Of a stretch of 42,931 bases of DNA, positions 18,511 through 29,386 are shown one piece after another (within the stretch, counting starts at the first letter, position 1; each line of letters starts with the position of its first letter). The DNA lies in the NCBI RefSeq assembly GCF_004684085.1, contig NZ_SRHZ01000052.1, forward strand, positions 1-42,931, read 5' to 3'. The notes under the pieces were generated by a model. It was not told where the DNA came from, did no database searches, and saw only the letters and a list, made by a program, of their open reading frames with translations. The position numbers and the translations under genes are program-made. This DNA comes from Stenotrophomonas maltophilia. GTDB lineage: Bacteria; Pseudomonadota; Gammaproteobacteria; Xanthomonadales; Xanthomonadaceae.

Positions 18511-19467
18511 TCAGGCGTGGGCAAAATCGTAGGCCAGCACATCGGCGATGCGCGGCGTGCGGTTCATGGCCATCAGCAGGCGATCGATGCCCACCGCCAC
18601 ACCGGCACAGGCCGGCATCGACGGCAACGCCGCCAGCAGCGCCTCGTCCAGCGCTGGCTGCACCTGCCCGCGCGCGTGCCGACGCTGCAGATCACCCTGG
18701 AAGCGCGCACGCTGTTCCTGCGCGTCATTCAGCTCGTGATAGCCGTTGGCCAGTTCCACTGAGCCCAGGTACAACTCGAAACGCTCGGCCAACGGCGGCG
18801 TGCCGGCGCGGATGCGTGCCAGCGCGGCCTGGCTGGCCGGCCAATCGTGGACCACGGCCATGACCGCGTCATCGAAGTGCGGTTGGATGTGATGGGTCAT
18901 CAGCAGGTCCAACCAATCGTCACGGGTCAACCCGACCGGATCGATATGCACGTCGCCGAGTGCGGCACGCAGCGCGGCTTCGTCGGCATCGAACGGGTCC
19001 ACGCCTACGTACTGCTGGAACAGTTCGCGATAGCTCATCACCCGCAGGCGGGCACTGCGCCCGACCAGCGCCAATGCTTGGCCCACCAGCTCGGCGGTTT
19101 CCTGCACCAGGCGATGGTGATCCCAGCCGACCCTGTACCACTCCAGCATGGTGAACTCCGGATTGTGGCGGCCGCCAGCTTCGCCGTTGCGGAACACACG
19201 GCCCAGCTCATAGCAGTCGCCGACGCCTGCAGCGAGCAGGCGCTTGAGCGGATACTCCGGTGAGGTTCGCAGCCAGCGCCGGCGGCCACCGGCATCGACA
19301 TGCCCGGTGAAGTCGGTGTGGAAGCTGTCGATGTTGGGTTCGGTATTGCCGGCCACCGACAGGATCGGGGTTTCCACTTCCAGCACATCGCGCTCGGCGA
19401 AGAAGCGGCGCACCAGCGCGTTCAGCGCAGCCCGCTGCTGCAGCGCGCGCAACAGGGCCTCGCTCAC
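18511..19467 (-). CDS. epmA: EF-P beta-lysine ligase (EpmA/PoxA/GenX)
   Basis: The 318-residue protein is a truncated lysyl-tRNA synthetase homologue lacking the anticodon-binding domain. It attaches (R)-beta-lysine to a conserved lysine of elongation factor P. Class II synthetase motifs are visible: motif 1 region (FFAERDVLEVETPILS), motif 2 (GRVFRNGEAGGRHNPEFTMLEWY) and motif 3 (AGVAVGIDRLLMAM near the C-terminus). The start is GTG 19467, which overlaps the TGA of the upstream acetyltransferase gene by 4 bp, indicating translational coupling. The aminomutase EpmB and EF-P are not in this window. Confidence 0.95.
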   Translation of the reverse strand: MSEALLRALQQRAALNALVRRFFAERDVLEVETPILSVAGNTEPNIDSFHTDFTGHVDAGGRRRWLRTSPEYPLKRLLAAGVGDCYELGRVFRNGEAGGRHNPEFTMLEWYRVGWDHHRLVQETAELVGQALALVGRSARLRVMSYRELFQQYVGVDPFDADEAALRAALGDVHIDPVGLTRDDWLDLLMTHHIQPHFDDAVMAVVHDWPASQAALARIRAGTPPLAERFELYLGSVELANGYHELNDAQEQRARFQGDLQRRHARGQVQPALDEALLAALPSMPACAGVAVGIDRLLMAMNRTPRIADVLAYDFAHA

Positions 19468-19949
19468 AGGATGCCCTCCGGACGCGGATGGTCCAGCGGC
19501 AGGGTGAGCAGGTCGCGGGTGTCATCGATGTAACCGCTGGCCAGGTACAGGCGACGGGCCAGTTCGTTGTGGTGGTTCACTTCCAGGCGCAGGCGACTGA
19601 CGCCTCGCCCTCGTGCGCGCTGTTCACAGATGGCCAGCGCCTGCTTGCCACGGCCACGACCGCGCGCGCGATGGCTCAGGTACAGCTCGTCCAGCAGCAT
19701 GAAGTGACCGCCCTGCTCCAGGCTGAAGCCCATCGCGATCACCGCGTAACCCACTACGTCACGCGCCTCGTCCAGCCACAGCAGCACCTCGCCATTGCGC
19801 GGATCGGCCAGCAACGCATCCACGCCGCGACGCACGCGTGCGTCGTCGAAGTCAATCTTGTCTTCGGCATAGAACTCGCGCATCAGCGCAATCAACAACT
19901 CCTCATCGGCGCGGGTAGCCAGGCGGAAGTCCAGCGGGGCGGTCTGCAT
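19464..19949 (-). CDS. GNAT-family N-acetyltransferase
   Basis: The 161-residue protein has the GNAT fold: DFRLATRADEELLIALMREFY at the start, the central strand FMLLDELYLS, the acetyl-CoA pyrophosphate loop RARGRGRGKQA, and a C-terminal LRLEVNHHNELARRLYLASGYIDD. The substrate is unknown. The start was set at ATG 19949, following AAAGGAA; an ATG seven codons upstream is possible. It lies 50 bp downstream of ligA and overlaps epmA by 4 bp, so it is probably co-transcribed with epmA. No link with EF-P modification is implied by sequence alone. Confidence 0.85.
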   Translation of the reverse strand: MQTAPLDFRLATRADEELLIALMREFYAEDKIDFDDARVRRGVDALLADPRNGEVLLWLDEARDVVGYAVIAMGFSLEQGGHFMLLDELYLSHRARGRGRGKQALAICEQRARGRGVSRLRLEVNHHNELARRLYLASGYIDDTRDLLTLPLDHPRPEGIL

Positions 19950-19999
19950 CGGTATTCCTTTGTCTTTCATGCCGGGCGCAGGCGCGCCCGGCGGGGGCT

Positions 20000-22498
<2,499 letters not shown>

Positions 22499-22544
22499 CT
22501 ACCGTGCCCGGGCGTCAGGCCCTGTAGTGCCCACGCCTTTGCAG

Positions 22545-22563
22545 CGTCGAGCCATGCTCGACG
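22545..22563. repeat. REP-like palindrome
   Basis: Arms cgtcgagc and gctcgacg around a 3-nt loop, 17 bp after a GTAG at 22524. It shares its arm sequence with the SMAG at 22610. Confidence 0.6.
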
Positions 22564-22583
22564 GGTGCCCCCCGCTCTGACAG

Positions 22584-22603
22584 GTGCCAACCTTGGTTGG
22601 CAC
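22584..22603. repeat. REP-like palindrome
   Basis: An almost perfect inverted repeat gtgccaacc/ggttggcac. The same stem occurs in the SMAG repeat at 41025. Confidence 0.65.
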
Positions 22604-22609
22604 ATCTGC

Positions 22610-22632
22610 AGTCGAGCAGGGCTCGACTCTAC
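22610..22632 (-). repeat. SMAG palindrome
   Basis: Minus strand: GTAG, arms AGTCGAGC and GCTCGACT. A sequence variant recurs at 28485. Confidence 0.85.
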
Positions 22633-22640
22633 AGAACCCC

Positions 22641-22663
22641 ATCCACGCATGGCGTGGATCTAC
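22641..22663 (-). repeat. SMAG palindrome
   Basis: Minus strand: GTAG, arms ATCCACGC and GCGTGGAT; the same sequence as the plus-strand copy at 16448-16470. Confidence 0.88.
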
Positions 22664-22668
22664 CGGAT

Positions 22669-22787
22669 GGGTGCCGACATCCGTCGGGGTGGGTGCCGAC
22701 ATCCGTCGGGATGGGTGCCGACGTGCATCCATCGGGTTGGGTGCCGACATGCATCCATCGGGGTGGGTGCCGACCGTTGGTCGGCAC
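22669..22787 (+). repeat. Tandem array of five SMAG-derived units
   Basis: Five head-to-tail units start with gggtgccgac: 22 bp, 22 bp, 26 bp, 26 bp and a terminal 23-bp unit. Units 1 and 2 differ at one base; units 3 and 4 carry a 4-bp expansion and differ from each other at two bases. The last unit is itself a palindrome (gtgccgacc/ggtcggcac). It looks like a minisatellite grown from a SMAG end and may vary in copy number between strains. Confidence 0.8.
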
Positions 22788-22803
22788 GCCAGAACCGCCG
22801 CGC

Positions 22804-23544
22804 TTACCAGCGCGGGGTCTTGGTCAGCGGCGGCGCCTGGTGCTGGCGGTCATAGGCACGCAGTTCATCGCGGATGTGTGCGATGCGCTGGCGGCCCAGG
22901 GCATTGCGGCTGTCATCCAGCACCACGCCGTCGAGCAGTTCGGCCATGCGCTGCACGGTCGGCAGCATCTTCTCCCACGCATCCAGCGCGGTCAGCGGCG
23001 CCGGCAGAGTCAGGAAGAAGGCGATGGCCGGGGTCTCCATGGCGCGGATGTTGGCCATGTCGAAGCTGCCCGGATTGATGACGCTGGCCATCGAGAAGAT
23101 CGGTCCACGCTCGGGGTAGCCCTCCACCAGGCGATGGAACACGTTCATATGGCCGAACACCAGGCCGGTCTTCTCGGCAGCCACCACGATGTCCTCGCCA
23201 CGCAGCTGCTCACCGGCGCGGGCCGCCACCAGCAGCGAAACGATCTTGTCGAAGTCCTGGGTGGCGCGCTTGCCGAGGTCGCTGGCCGCGCCCAGATCGG
23301 TGTCGGGCAGGCCGAGCTCGGCCTGCTCGCCTTCCCCGCCCATGCCGGGTTCAAGGCGGCCATCGGCCACGGGTATGCCGTCGTCGCCCAGCACCGGCTC
23401 GCGACGTTCGCCGCTGGTCGGTTCCGCGCCTTCCACGCGGCGCCCCTGGGGCTTCTTCTTCGGACGGCCAAACAGGAAGATCGCGGCGATCAACAGCAGG
23501 CCGGCGGCCAGGATGCCGATGCGCAACAGTGCCGTGTCGGACAT
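22804..23544 (-). CDS. zipA: Cell division protein ZipA
   Basis: The 246-residue protein anchors FtsZ to the inner membrane. A single N-terminal membrane helix (LLRIGILAAGLLLIAAIFLFG, about residues 6-26) is followed by a basic patch (RPKKKPQGRR), a variable linker and the C-terminal FtsZ-binding domain (about 115-246; KIVSLLVAARAGEQLRGEDIVVAAEKTGLVFG, FSMASVINPGSFD, TPAIAFFLTLP). The linker is short for the family. It lies 46 bp after smc and upstream of ligA on the same strand; zipA-ligA order is common in gammaproteobacteria, here with smc placed first. The gap to ligA contains a repeat cluster that could attenuate transcription. Confidence 0.94.
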   Translation of the reverse strand: MSDTALLRIGILAAGLLLIAAIFLFGRPKKKPQGRRVEGAEPTSGERREPVLGDDGIPVADGRLEPGMGGEGEQAELGLPDTDLGAASDLGKRATQDFDKIVSLLVAARAGEQLRGEDIVVAAEKTGLVFGHMNVFHRLVEGYPERGPIFSMASVINPGSFDMANIRAMETPAIAFFLTLPAPLTALDAWEKMLPTVQRMAELLDGVVLDDSRNALGRQRIAHIRDELRAYDRQHQAPPLTKTPRW

Positions 23545-23590
23545 TCGATAGGTTCTCCGGCTAGTTCATTCAGGTAACTAGGATGGCACG

Positions 23591-26500
23591 TCAGGCCGCG
23601 CCCGCCAATCGTGCAGCTTCTTCCAGGTCCACGCTGACCAGGCGGCTGACGCCCGGCTCGCGCATCGTCACGCCCGACAGCTGGTGCGCAGCCTCCATCG
23701 TCGCCTTGTTATGGCTGACGAACAGGAACTGCACTTTCTCGCTCATTTCCTTGACCATGTTCGCCAGGCGGCCGACGTTGGCCTCGTCCAGCGGCGCGTC
23801 CACTTCGTCCAGCAGGCAGAACGGCGCAGGATTCAGCTGGAAGATGGCAAACACCAGCGCCACGGCGGTCATCGCCTTCTCGCCACCGGACAGCAGCGAG
23901 ATGCTGGACACGCGCTTGCCCGGCGGGCGCGCCATGATGGTCACGCCAGTGTCGAGCAGGTCTTCACCGGTCAGTTCCAGATAGGCATGGCCGCCGCCGA
24001 ACAGGCGCGGGTACAGCGCCTGTACGCCGGCATTGACGCGGTCGAAGGTGTCCTTGAAGCGGCCGCGGGTCTCGCGGTCGATCTTGCGGATGGCATCTTC
24101 CAGGGTTTCCAGCGCAGTGGTCAGGTCCACATGCTGGGCATCCAGGTACTCCGAACGCTGCGAGGCTTCCCCGTACTCGTGGATGGCGGCGAGGTTGACC
24201 GGCTCCAGCCGGCGCATGCGGCCGTCGATCTGGTGCACGGCCTGCTCCCAGTCCCCAAGGCGGGCGTCTTCGGGCAACGCGTTGAGCACATCCGGCATCA
24301 CGAAACCGGCCTTCTCCACTGCGGCCTGCAGGGTATCGGCACTGAGCACCAGCGCCTGCTGGTCCAGCTTGCGCTGCGAAATGCGCTCACGCTGGGCCAG
24401 TGCCTGTTCGTCGCGCTGATGGCGGGTCTGTTCGTAATTGCGCAGCTCGGCGTCGATGCCGTCCAGCAAGGTGCGCGCCTCGGTCAGCACGCGGTCGGCC
24501 CGTACACGCTCTTCCAGTGCATTCTGATGCTCGGCCTGCAGCGATTCGACCGGCGAATCCCCCTCATCCAACTGAGAGTGCAGTTCGCCAAGACGTGAAT
24601 CAAGCTGCCCGCGCTGGGTGCCCATGCGCTCCAGCGCCTGGCTCAGTGAGGCCAGCTGCGCCCGCTGCGATTCCAGGGTCAGGGCCAGCGAATGCGAACG
24701 TTCACGCACCGCACGTGCGGCGTCGCGGGCCAGGTCGCGAGCCTCGGTCAGCTGGCGGCGCTCGCCCTCCAATCCCTGCCGGATCGATTCCAGATCGCCC
24801 ATGCTGCTGACTGCGTTTTCCAACCGCGAGCGCGCTTCACGCGCCTGCTCGTTGTTGGCGTCCAGCGTTTCCTGCAGCTGCTTCAGCTCGCCTTCGATAC
24901 GATCGATGCGCGTGCGTGCGGCTTCCACCTTGCCTTGCTGGCCCTGCAGCTGGCCAGCCAGTTCAGAGACTGCACGATGGGCCTGGTACAGCGCACGCTG
25001 CGCGTCTTCGCGCTGCTGTTCGGCTGCCTGCAACTGCTCGCGGAAACCGCTCAGCTGCTCTTCCAGCTCGGCCTCGCGGTCCTGCAGCTGCTCGATCTGC
25101 TCACGCAGCTCGTTGATTTCCCGCTCGCGCAGCAGCGCGCCCTGCTCGGCCGCACCGGAGCGTGATACACGCACCCAGCCCTGGCCCAGGCGCTCGCCGC
25201 CCAGGGTGATGATCGAATCGCCTTCAGGCAGGCTGGCCTGCAACGCCTTCGCCTCGGACAGGTCCTTGGCAGCATGCAGGTGCGCCAGCAGGCGACGGAT
25301 CGCCGCCGGTCCGCGCACGCGCGCAGCCAGTGAGGTCGGTGCGACCTTCAGCTCGGCGCCATTGTTGGCGACCAGCGCAATATGACCGTCGCCGAGTTCG
25401 CCCAGGGCATCGACCAGGCTGGCCGGGTCATCGACCAGCACGCCTTCGATCAACTGACCCAGTGCGCTCTCCACCGCGTTTTCCCAGCCGGCATCAACGT
25501 CCAGGCGCTCGCCGACACGCGCCGCCGAATCCAGCCCGCGCGCCTTCAGCCAGGCGACGGCAGCGCCCTGCTCCTGGCCAAACGCAGCCTGCTGCAGGGT
25601 TTCCAGCGAGGCCAGGCGACCACGCAGGCCATTGGCCTGCTTGCGCAGCTCGGCCAGCTCGTTCTGGCCATTGCGCTGCTGCTCCTGCACCTCAGCCACA
25701 CCCTGCTTGCGCAGCTCGACGTCTTCGCTCAGTTCGTCCAGCGCGGTCTTCTGCGTGTCGTGCTGCAGGTGCAGCTGCTCGAAGGCCTCTTCCAGTGCAT
25801 CCACGTCCAGCCCGGCGCGCTCGGCGGCCAGGGCTTCACGGCGACGATCTGCGTCAAGGGTCTGCTTGTCGAGATAGTCCACGCGGGTACGCTCGACATC
25901 GCCGGCGCGCGAGGCTTCCGAACTCTGCGAAGTGTGCTGCTCCCAGCGCTGCTGCCAGCTGGTCAGCCGGTCTTCGGCCTCACGCAGGCTTTCCTGCTTG
26001 ATCTCGTTCTCTTCCTGCAGTTCTTCCAGCTGCGGGGTGGCGGCCTCCACCGCTTCGCGCAGCACCATCAGCTTGGCCTCGTCGCCACTGATGTGCTGGC
26101 CCAGTTCGGCCAGTGCCTGGCGGGTTTCATCGCGCGCCTTGTGCAGGCGCTGCGACAGCTCGCGCTGGTGCTGGATCTGCTGTTCCACGCGCGCCAGCGT
26201 GCTGCCGACCTGGTAGACCGCAGCCTGCGCGGTATTGAGCGCGTCGGCAGCCTCTTCGCGACGCACGCGCGAGGTCTCGATGCGCGCTTCGGCATCGCGC
26301 TGGTCGGCGATCAGCTGCTGAAGCTTGGTTTCTTCCTGCGACAGCCCTTCGCGCAGCTTCGAAAGCCGGCCATCAAGACCGCGGAATTCCAGCGCCTTCC
26401 ACTCCGCATCCTTGACCCGGCGCTCTTCCTGCAATGCCTGATACTGCTCGGCCTGGCGGGCCTGGCGCTTGAGATGCTCCAGCTGCTTGCTGATTTCATC

Positions 26501-27094
26501 GCGCAGGTCACCCAGCCGGTCCAGGTTCTCGCGGGTGTGGCGGATGCGGGTCTCGGTTTCCTTGCGGCGCTCCTTGTACTTGGAGATGCCGGCCGCCTCT
26601 TCCAGGTACACGCGCAGGTCTTCCGGGCGCGCTTCGATGATCTGACTGATCATGCCCTGCTCGATGATCGAGTAGCTGCGCGGGCCCAGGCCGGTGCCGA
26701 GGAACAGGTCGGTGATGTCGCGGCGGCGACACTTGGTGCCGTTGAGGTAGTAATTGCTGGTGCCGTCGCGGCTGACCGTACGCTTGACCGAGATCTCGTT
26801 GAACGAGGCGTACTCGCCCGAGATCGTGTGGTCGGAGTTGTCGAAGATCAGCTCGACGGTGGCCTGCGAGACTGGCTTGCGGGCGTTGGAACCGGAAAAG
26901 ATCACGTCGGTCAGCGAGTCGCCACGCAGGCGGCTGGCCGAGCTCTCGCCCATGACCCAGCGCACGGCGTCGATGATGTTCGACTTGCCGCAGCCATTGG
27001 GCCCCACCACGCCGGTCATGTTGGTCGGCAGGTGCAGGGTGGTCGGATCGACGAACGACTTGAAGCCGGACAGCTTGATCGTGGAAAGACGCAT
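23591..27094 (-). CDS. smc: Chromosome segregation protein SMC
   Basis: The 1167-residue protein is a condensin ATPase. The head has Walker A GPNGCGKSN (31-39) at the N-terminus, and the C-terminus has the ABC signature LLSGGEKAMTA (about 1067-1077) and Walker B CLLDEVDAPLD (about 1093-1103). Two long coiled coils flank a hinge around residues 500-670 (AAVAWLKARGLDSAARVGERL, GEGDSIITLGG). The start MRLSTIKLSGFKSFVDPTTL was chosen by homology; an in-frame GTG 22 codons upstream gives an unlikely extension. It uses the SMC system rather than MukB. ScpA and ScpB are not in this window. It is the first gene of the smc-zipA-ligA group; a palindrome is found upstream. Confidence 0.96.
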   Translation of the reverse strand: MRLSTIKLSGFKSFVDPTTLHLPTNMTGVVGPNGCGKSNIIDAVRWVMGESSASRLRGDSLTDVIFSGSNARKPVSQATVELIFDNSDHTISGEYASFNEISVKRTVSRDGTSNYYLNGTKCRRRDITDLFLGTGLGPRSYSIIEQGMISQIIEARPEDLRVYLEEAAGISKYKERRKETETRIRHTRENLDRLGDLRDEISKQLEHLKRQARQAEQYQALQEERRVKDAEWKALEFRGLDGRLSKLREGLSQEETKLQQLIADQRDAEARIETSRVRREEAADALNTAQAAVYQVGSTLARVEQQIQHQRELSQRLHKARDETRQALAELGQHISGDEAKLMVLREAVEAATPQLEELQEENEIKQESLREAEDRLTSWQQRWEQHTSQSSEASRAGDVERTRVDYLDKQTLDADRRREALAAERAGLDVDALEEAFEQLHLQHDTQKTALDELSEDVELRKQGVAEVQEQQRNGQNELAELRKQANGLRGRLASLETLQQAAFGQEQGAAVAWLKARGLDSAARVGERLDVDAGWENAVESALGQLIEGVLVDDPASLVDALGELGDGHIALVANNGAELKVAPTSLAARVRGPAAIRRLLAHLHAAKDLSEAKALQASLPEGDSIITLGGERLGQGWVRVSRSGAAEQGALLREREINELREQIEQLQDREAELEEQLSGFREQLQAAEQQREDAQRALYQAHRAVSELAGQLQGQQGKVEAARTRIDRIEGELKQLQETLDANNEQAREARSRLENAVSSMGDLESIRQGLEGERRQLTEARDLARDAARAVRERSHSLALTLESQRAQLASLSQALERMGTQRGQLDSRLGELHSQLDEGDSPVESLQAEHQNALEERVRADRVLTEARTLLDGIDAELRNYEQTRHQRDEQALAQRERISQRKLDQQALVLSADTLQAAVEKAGFVMPDVLNALPEDARLGDWEQAVHQIDGRMRRLEPVNLAAIHEYGEASQRSEYLDAQHVDLTTALETLEDAIRKIDRETRGRFKDTFDRVNAGVQALYPRLFGGGHAYLELTGEDLLDTGVTIMARPPGKRVSSISLLSGGEKAMTAVALVFAIFQLNPAPFCLLDEVDAPLDEANVGRLANMVKEMSEKVQFLFVSHNKATMEAAHQLSGVTMREPGVSRLVSVDLEEAARLAGAA

Positions 27095-27405
27095 GGCGTG
27101 ATTGGGTTCCAACAGGCGCCCTAGGGGCGTCCGTATTGTGGATGTCAGGTCAGCCAGCACCTCAAGCCATTGATTTCAAAAGAATTCAATGAAGCCAAGG
27201 GTGACACAATGGAATGAGTATAACGGCGCGAATGTTCCACAGGCGGGATGACCAGCCGAGAATGCCCATACACGAACTCCGTTTCACGCTTGAATGTCGC
27301 TTTGGGACCGCGCAGCTCCCTCCCTCATGAAACAAATATTTGATTTTAAAGTATATTTTTTGAGCCAGCCTAGCCAGCCACGTCTCCAGGCTGCAGCATG
27401 GACCT
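27095..27405. other. 311-bp intergenic region upstream of smc and of the AT-rich cassette
   Basis: No gene is seen. It holds an imperfect palindrome (27168-27191), a possible minus-strand -10 element TATACT (27217-27222) that could serve smc but has no good -35, and a strongly AT-rich run around 27332-27361 just ahead of the first gene of the cassette. A repeated gccagcc motif flanks the gene start. Confidence 0.45.
27168..27191. promoter_or_regulatory. Imperfect AT-rich palindrome upstream of smc
   Basis: Arms cattgatttc and gaattcaatg (9 of 10 positions complementary) flank an aaaa centre. It lies 74 bp before the smc start and just downstream of the putative -10, a position consistent with an operator; the binding protein is unknown. 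Confidence 0.3.
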
Positions 27406-28014
27406 ATGAACAGCCCTAGCCAGCCTGCCTACCAGGAGCTGAAGTTTGAGCACCTTGGCCAAGTCCGGGATCGAGCCTTTCTTGGAGGCAATCCATACCT
27501 GCCTCCCGATACTCCCTGGCCTTGCGACGCAAAGGGGAAGCCGATGCTTCATCTTGCGAGCCTGCCTGCACCCTTCGTTCAAACGCATGCCCAGAAGATC
27601 GAAATCAGAGCTGATCTCTGCGTGTCGATCCTCACGCCTTATGACGTTCTTGACGATGCCTACATCGACACCGCTCTACTGACTGGCGGACGTGTCATCG
27701 CTTACGCACCCCACGAATCCGGCCCAGACAGCGCAGCGCCCCCTTTTGATCCGCGCCTGATCACCACTGCCACGGCCTCCATCCCGGATGACGCCGAGAA
27801 CGGAATCTCCAAGATTGGCGGAATTCCCGTCTGGCTTCAGGACGATTGCACTGATGGACGGGAATTCATCCTCCAGATCAACGGCTCCCGATTGAACCGG
27901 GCAGCACCGACGCATAGAGGAATCCTGGTCGGCGGAATGGGCTACCTGTTGCTTGATCGCAACATTTCCTCGCCTTCGATGGACTGCGGTCGATTCGTCA
28001 TCCAGACCACTTGA
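27406..28014 (+). CDS. Hypothetical protein, DUF1963/YwqG-like
   Basis: The 202-residue cytosolic protein has near its start FLGGNPYLPPDTPWPCDAKGKPMLHLASLPAP (pattern GGxPxLPxxxxWP, then a hydrophobic strand), typical of the DUF1963/YwqG family. The C-terminus has FILQINGSRL and GMGYLLLDRN, also in keeping with that family, although the protein is short. Function is unknown; some relatives sit in toxin/immunity neighbourhoods. Base composition is clearly less GC-rich than the flanking housekeeping genes. The following gene starts 10 bp later. The Shine-Dalgarno is weak. Confidence 0.65.
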   Translation: MNSPSQPAYQELKFEHLGQVRDRAFLGGNPYLPPDTPWPCDAKGKPMLHLASLPAPFVQTHAQKIEIRADLCVSILTPYDVLDDAYIDTALLTGGRVIAYAPHESGPDSAAPPFDPRLITTATASIPDDAENGISKIGGIPVWLQDDCTDGREFILQINGSRLNRAAPTHRGILVGGMGYLLLDRNISSPSMDCGRFVIQTT

Positions 28015-28023
28015 GAGCTGCCC

Positions 28024-28458
28024 ATGCAGATACAGATCAGCGGCCAGTATGGCGATTCGCCGTCAGACGCCCTTTTTGCCCCACTCCAGAGACAACTGAA
28101 CATCTGCTTCGAGCGTCATGTGAAGGGGAACTATCTTCGATCCATCACCAAATTCGGAATCGTTCTTCGGGTCTCCGGGACGATCTGGACATTCGAACCG
28201 GATGGACCAGACCGCTTGAAGCTGTTTCTCAAAAGGCAGCTGCTGACCATGGATATGGTCTACGCCTGCCAGCCTTGGAAAACCGTCGACAGAAACGCCC
28301 TCGTACCTGTTGTATCTGCAGATATGGCGACCTGTATCGGCATGATGATCGAACGGGCACGTCGCGCAGGAGAGTTGCTCCAACACGAGCAACTGCGGAC
28401 AGATGCTACAAGTGCACTTGCAGAATTCGAGCGCCACTTCCCGGGTGAGGCTGTCTAG
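28024..28458 (+). CDS. Hypothetical protein, 144 aa, second gene of the AT-rich cassette
   Basis: I do not recognise this protein. It is soluble, with no signal or membrane segment. It starts with a strand-rich region (MQIQISGQYGD, FGIVLRVSGTIWTFEPDG) and ends in a long helix (CIGMMIERARRAGELLQHEQLRTDATSALAEFERHF). It follows the DUF1963-like gene by 9 bp, with GAGAG ahead of the ATG, so the two form an operon. Its codon use is, like that of the gene before it, unlike the surrounding genes. The size and mixed alpha/beta layout would suit an immunity-type protein, but that is a guess. Confidence 0.6.
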   Translation: MQIQISGQYGDSPSDALFAPLQRQLNICFERHVKGNYLRSITKFGIVLRVSGTIWTFEPDGPDRLKLFLKRQLLTMDMVYACQPWKTVDRNALVPVVSADMATCIGMMIERARRAGELLQHEQLRTDATSALAEFERHFPGEAV

Positions 28459-28484
28459 CAAGCAGTGTTGCAGGACGGATGGCA

Positions 28485-28507
28485 AGTCGAGCATGGCTCG
28501 ACTCCAC
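28485..28507 (-). repeat. SMAG-like palindrome variant
   Basis: Minus strand: GTGG instead of GTAG, arms AGTCGAGC and GCTCGACT. It marks the right edge of the AT-rich cassette and lies just beyond the ribosomal operon terminator. Confidence 0.65.
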
Positions 28508-28522
28508 ATCCCCGGCGATCGC

Positions 28523-28556
28523 CCAAAACAAAACGGGCACCCTTGCGGGCGCCCGT
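28523..28556 (-). terminator. Intrinsic terminator of the rpsF-rpsR-rplI operon
   Basis: On the minus strand, ACGGGCGCCC, loop GCAA, GGGTGCCCGT (one G-U pair) is followed by TTTTGTTTTG. It lies 33 bp after the rplI stop: a classic Rho-independent terminator. Confidence 0.9.
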
Positions 28557-28588
28557 TCTGCGGTGATTCCAGGCCTTGCGGCGTGGGA

Positions 28589-29041
28589 TCAGGCCTTTTC
28601 GGCTTCGACCACAACCTTGACGGTGGTTTCAACGTCAGCGTGCAGGTGCACCAGGACGTCGTACTCACCGATGTTGCGGAAGGCGCCTTCGCCCAGGATG
28701 ACTTCGCTCTTGTTCAGCTCAAGGCCGGCAGCGGTGAAGGCATCAGCGATTTCGCGGGCGCCGACCGAGCCGTACAGCTTGCCTTCGGTCGAAGCGTTGG
28801 CGGCGATGGTCACGCTCGCGCCTTCCAGCTTGGCCTTGCGGGCGTCAGCGTCGGCGTGGATGGCCTGGGCCTTGGCTTCGTAGTCGGCGCGCTTGGCTTC
28901 GAACTCGGCCTTGTTGCTCTCGGTGGCCGGCACGGCCTTGCCCTGCGGCACGAGGAAGTTACGGCCGTAGCCCGGCTTCACGTCGACCAGGTCGCCCAGG
29001 TTGCCGAGGTTGGTGACTTTCTGCAGAAGGATCAGCTGCAT
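28589..29041 (-). CDS. rplI: 50S ribosomal protein L9
   Basis: The 150-residue protein has the L9 N-terminal domain [36 protein letters not shown], the connecting long helix (residues about 45-75) and the C-terminal domain ending in [23 protein letters not shown]9 binds 23S rRNA domain V and reaches between ribosomes. The length equals the family norm. It is the last gene of the rpsF-rpsR-rplI operon, 103 bp after rpsR, and is followed by a terminator. Confidence 0.98.
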   Translation of the reverse strand: MQLILLQKVTNLGNLGDLVDVKPGYGRNFLVPQGKAVPATESNKAEFEAKRADYEAKAQAIHADADARKAKLEGASVTIAANASTEGKLYGSVGAREIADAFTAAGLELNKSEVILGEGAFRNIGEYDVLVHLHADVETTVKVVVEAEKA

Positions 29042-29144
29042 GGTATTGCTCCAGATAAGTTATTCGTTAGCGAGGCGAGGCCCCGCAACAATGGCTGTCC
29101 GAATAGCTGGCACAGGGAGGCGGCACAGGGCCGCCCCGCCGGCA

Positions 29145-29375
29145 TCAGATGTCGTGGTTGTCGGTGTACGGAATCAGGGCCAGGAAGCGAGCGCGCTTGA
29201 CGGCGGTCGCCAGCTGACGCTGGTACTTCGACTTGGTACCGGTGACGCGGCTCGGCACGATCTTGCCGTTCTCGGTCAGGTACTGGCGCAGGGTGTTGAG
29301 ATCCTTGTAATCGATCTCCTTGACACCTTCGGCGGTGAACTTGCAGAACTTGCGGCGACGGAAGAACTTGGACAT
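29145..29375 (-). CDS. rpsR: 30S ribosomal protein S18
   Basis: The 76-residue basic protein starts [25 protein letters not shown] and has the conserved [46 protein letters not shown] pattern. S18 pairs with S6 on the 30S platform. It begins 11 bp after the rpsF stop; there is no priB between them, unlike in enterobacteria. Confidence 0.98.
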   Translation of the reverse strand: MSKFFRRRKFCKFTAEGVKEIDYKDLNTLRQYLTENGKIVPSRVTGTKSKYQRQLATAVKRARFLALIPYTDNHDI

Positions 29376-29386
29376 GTCAGTGCTCC

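Noticed and set aside
22669..22787. CRISPR array
   Set aside because: Units are directly adjacent (22-26 bp) without unique spacers, there are only five, and no cas genes are nearby. It is a tandem minisatellite related to SMAG repeats.
25382..27124. A 580-codon open frame on the plus strand
   Set aside because: It is antisense to smc, with low-complexity Leu/Gln composition, no start signal and no domain.
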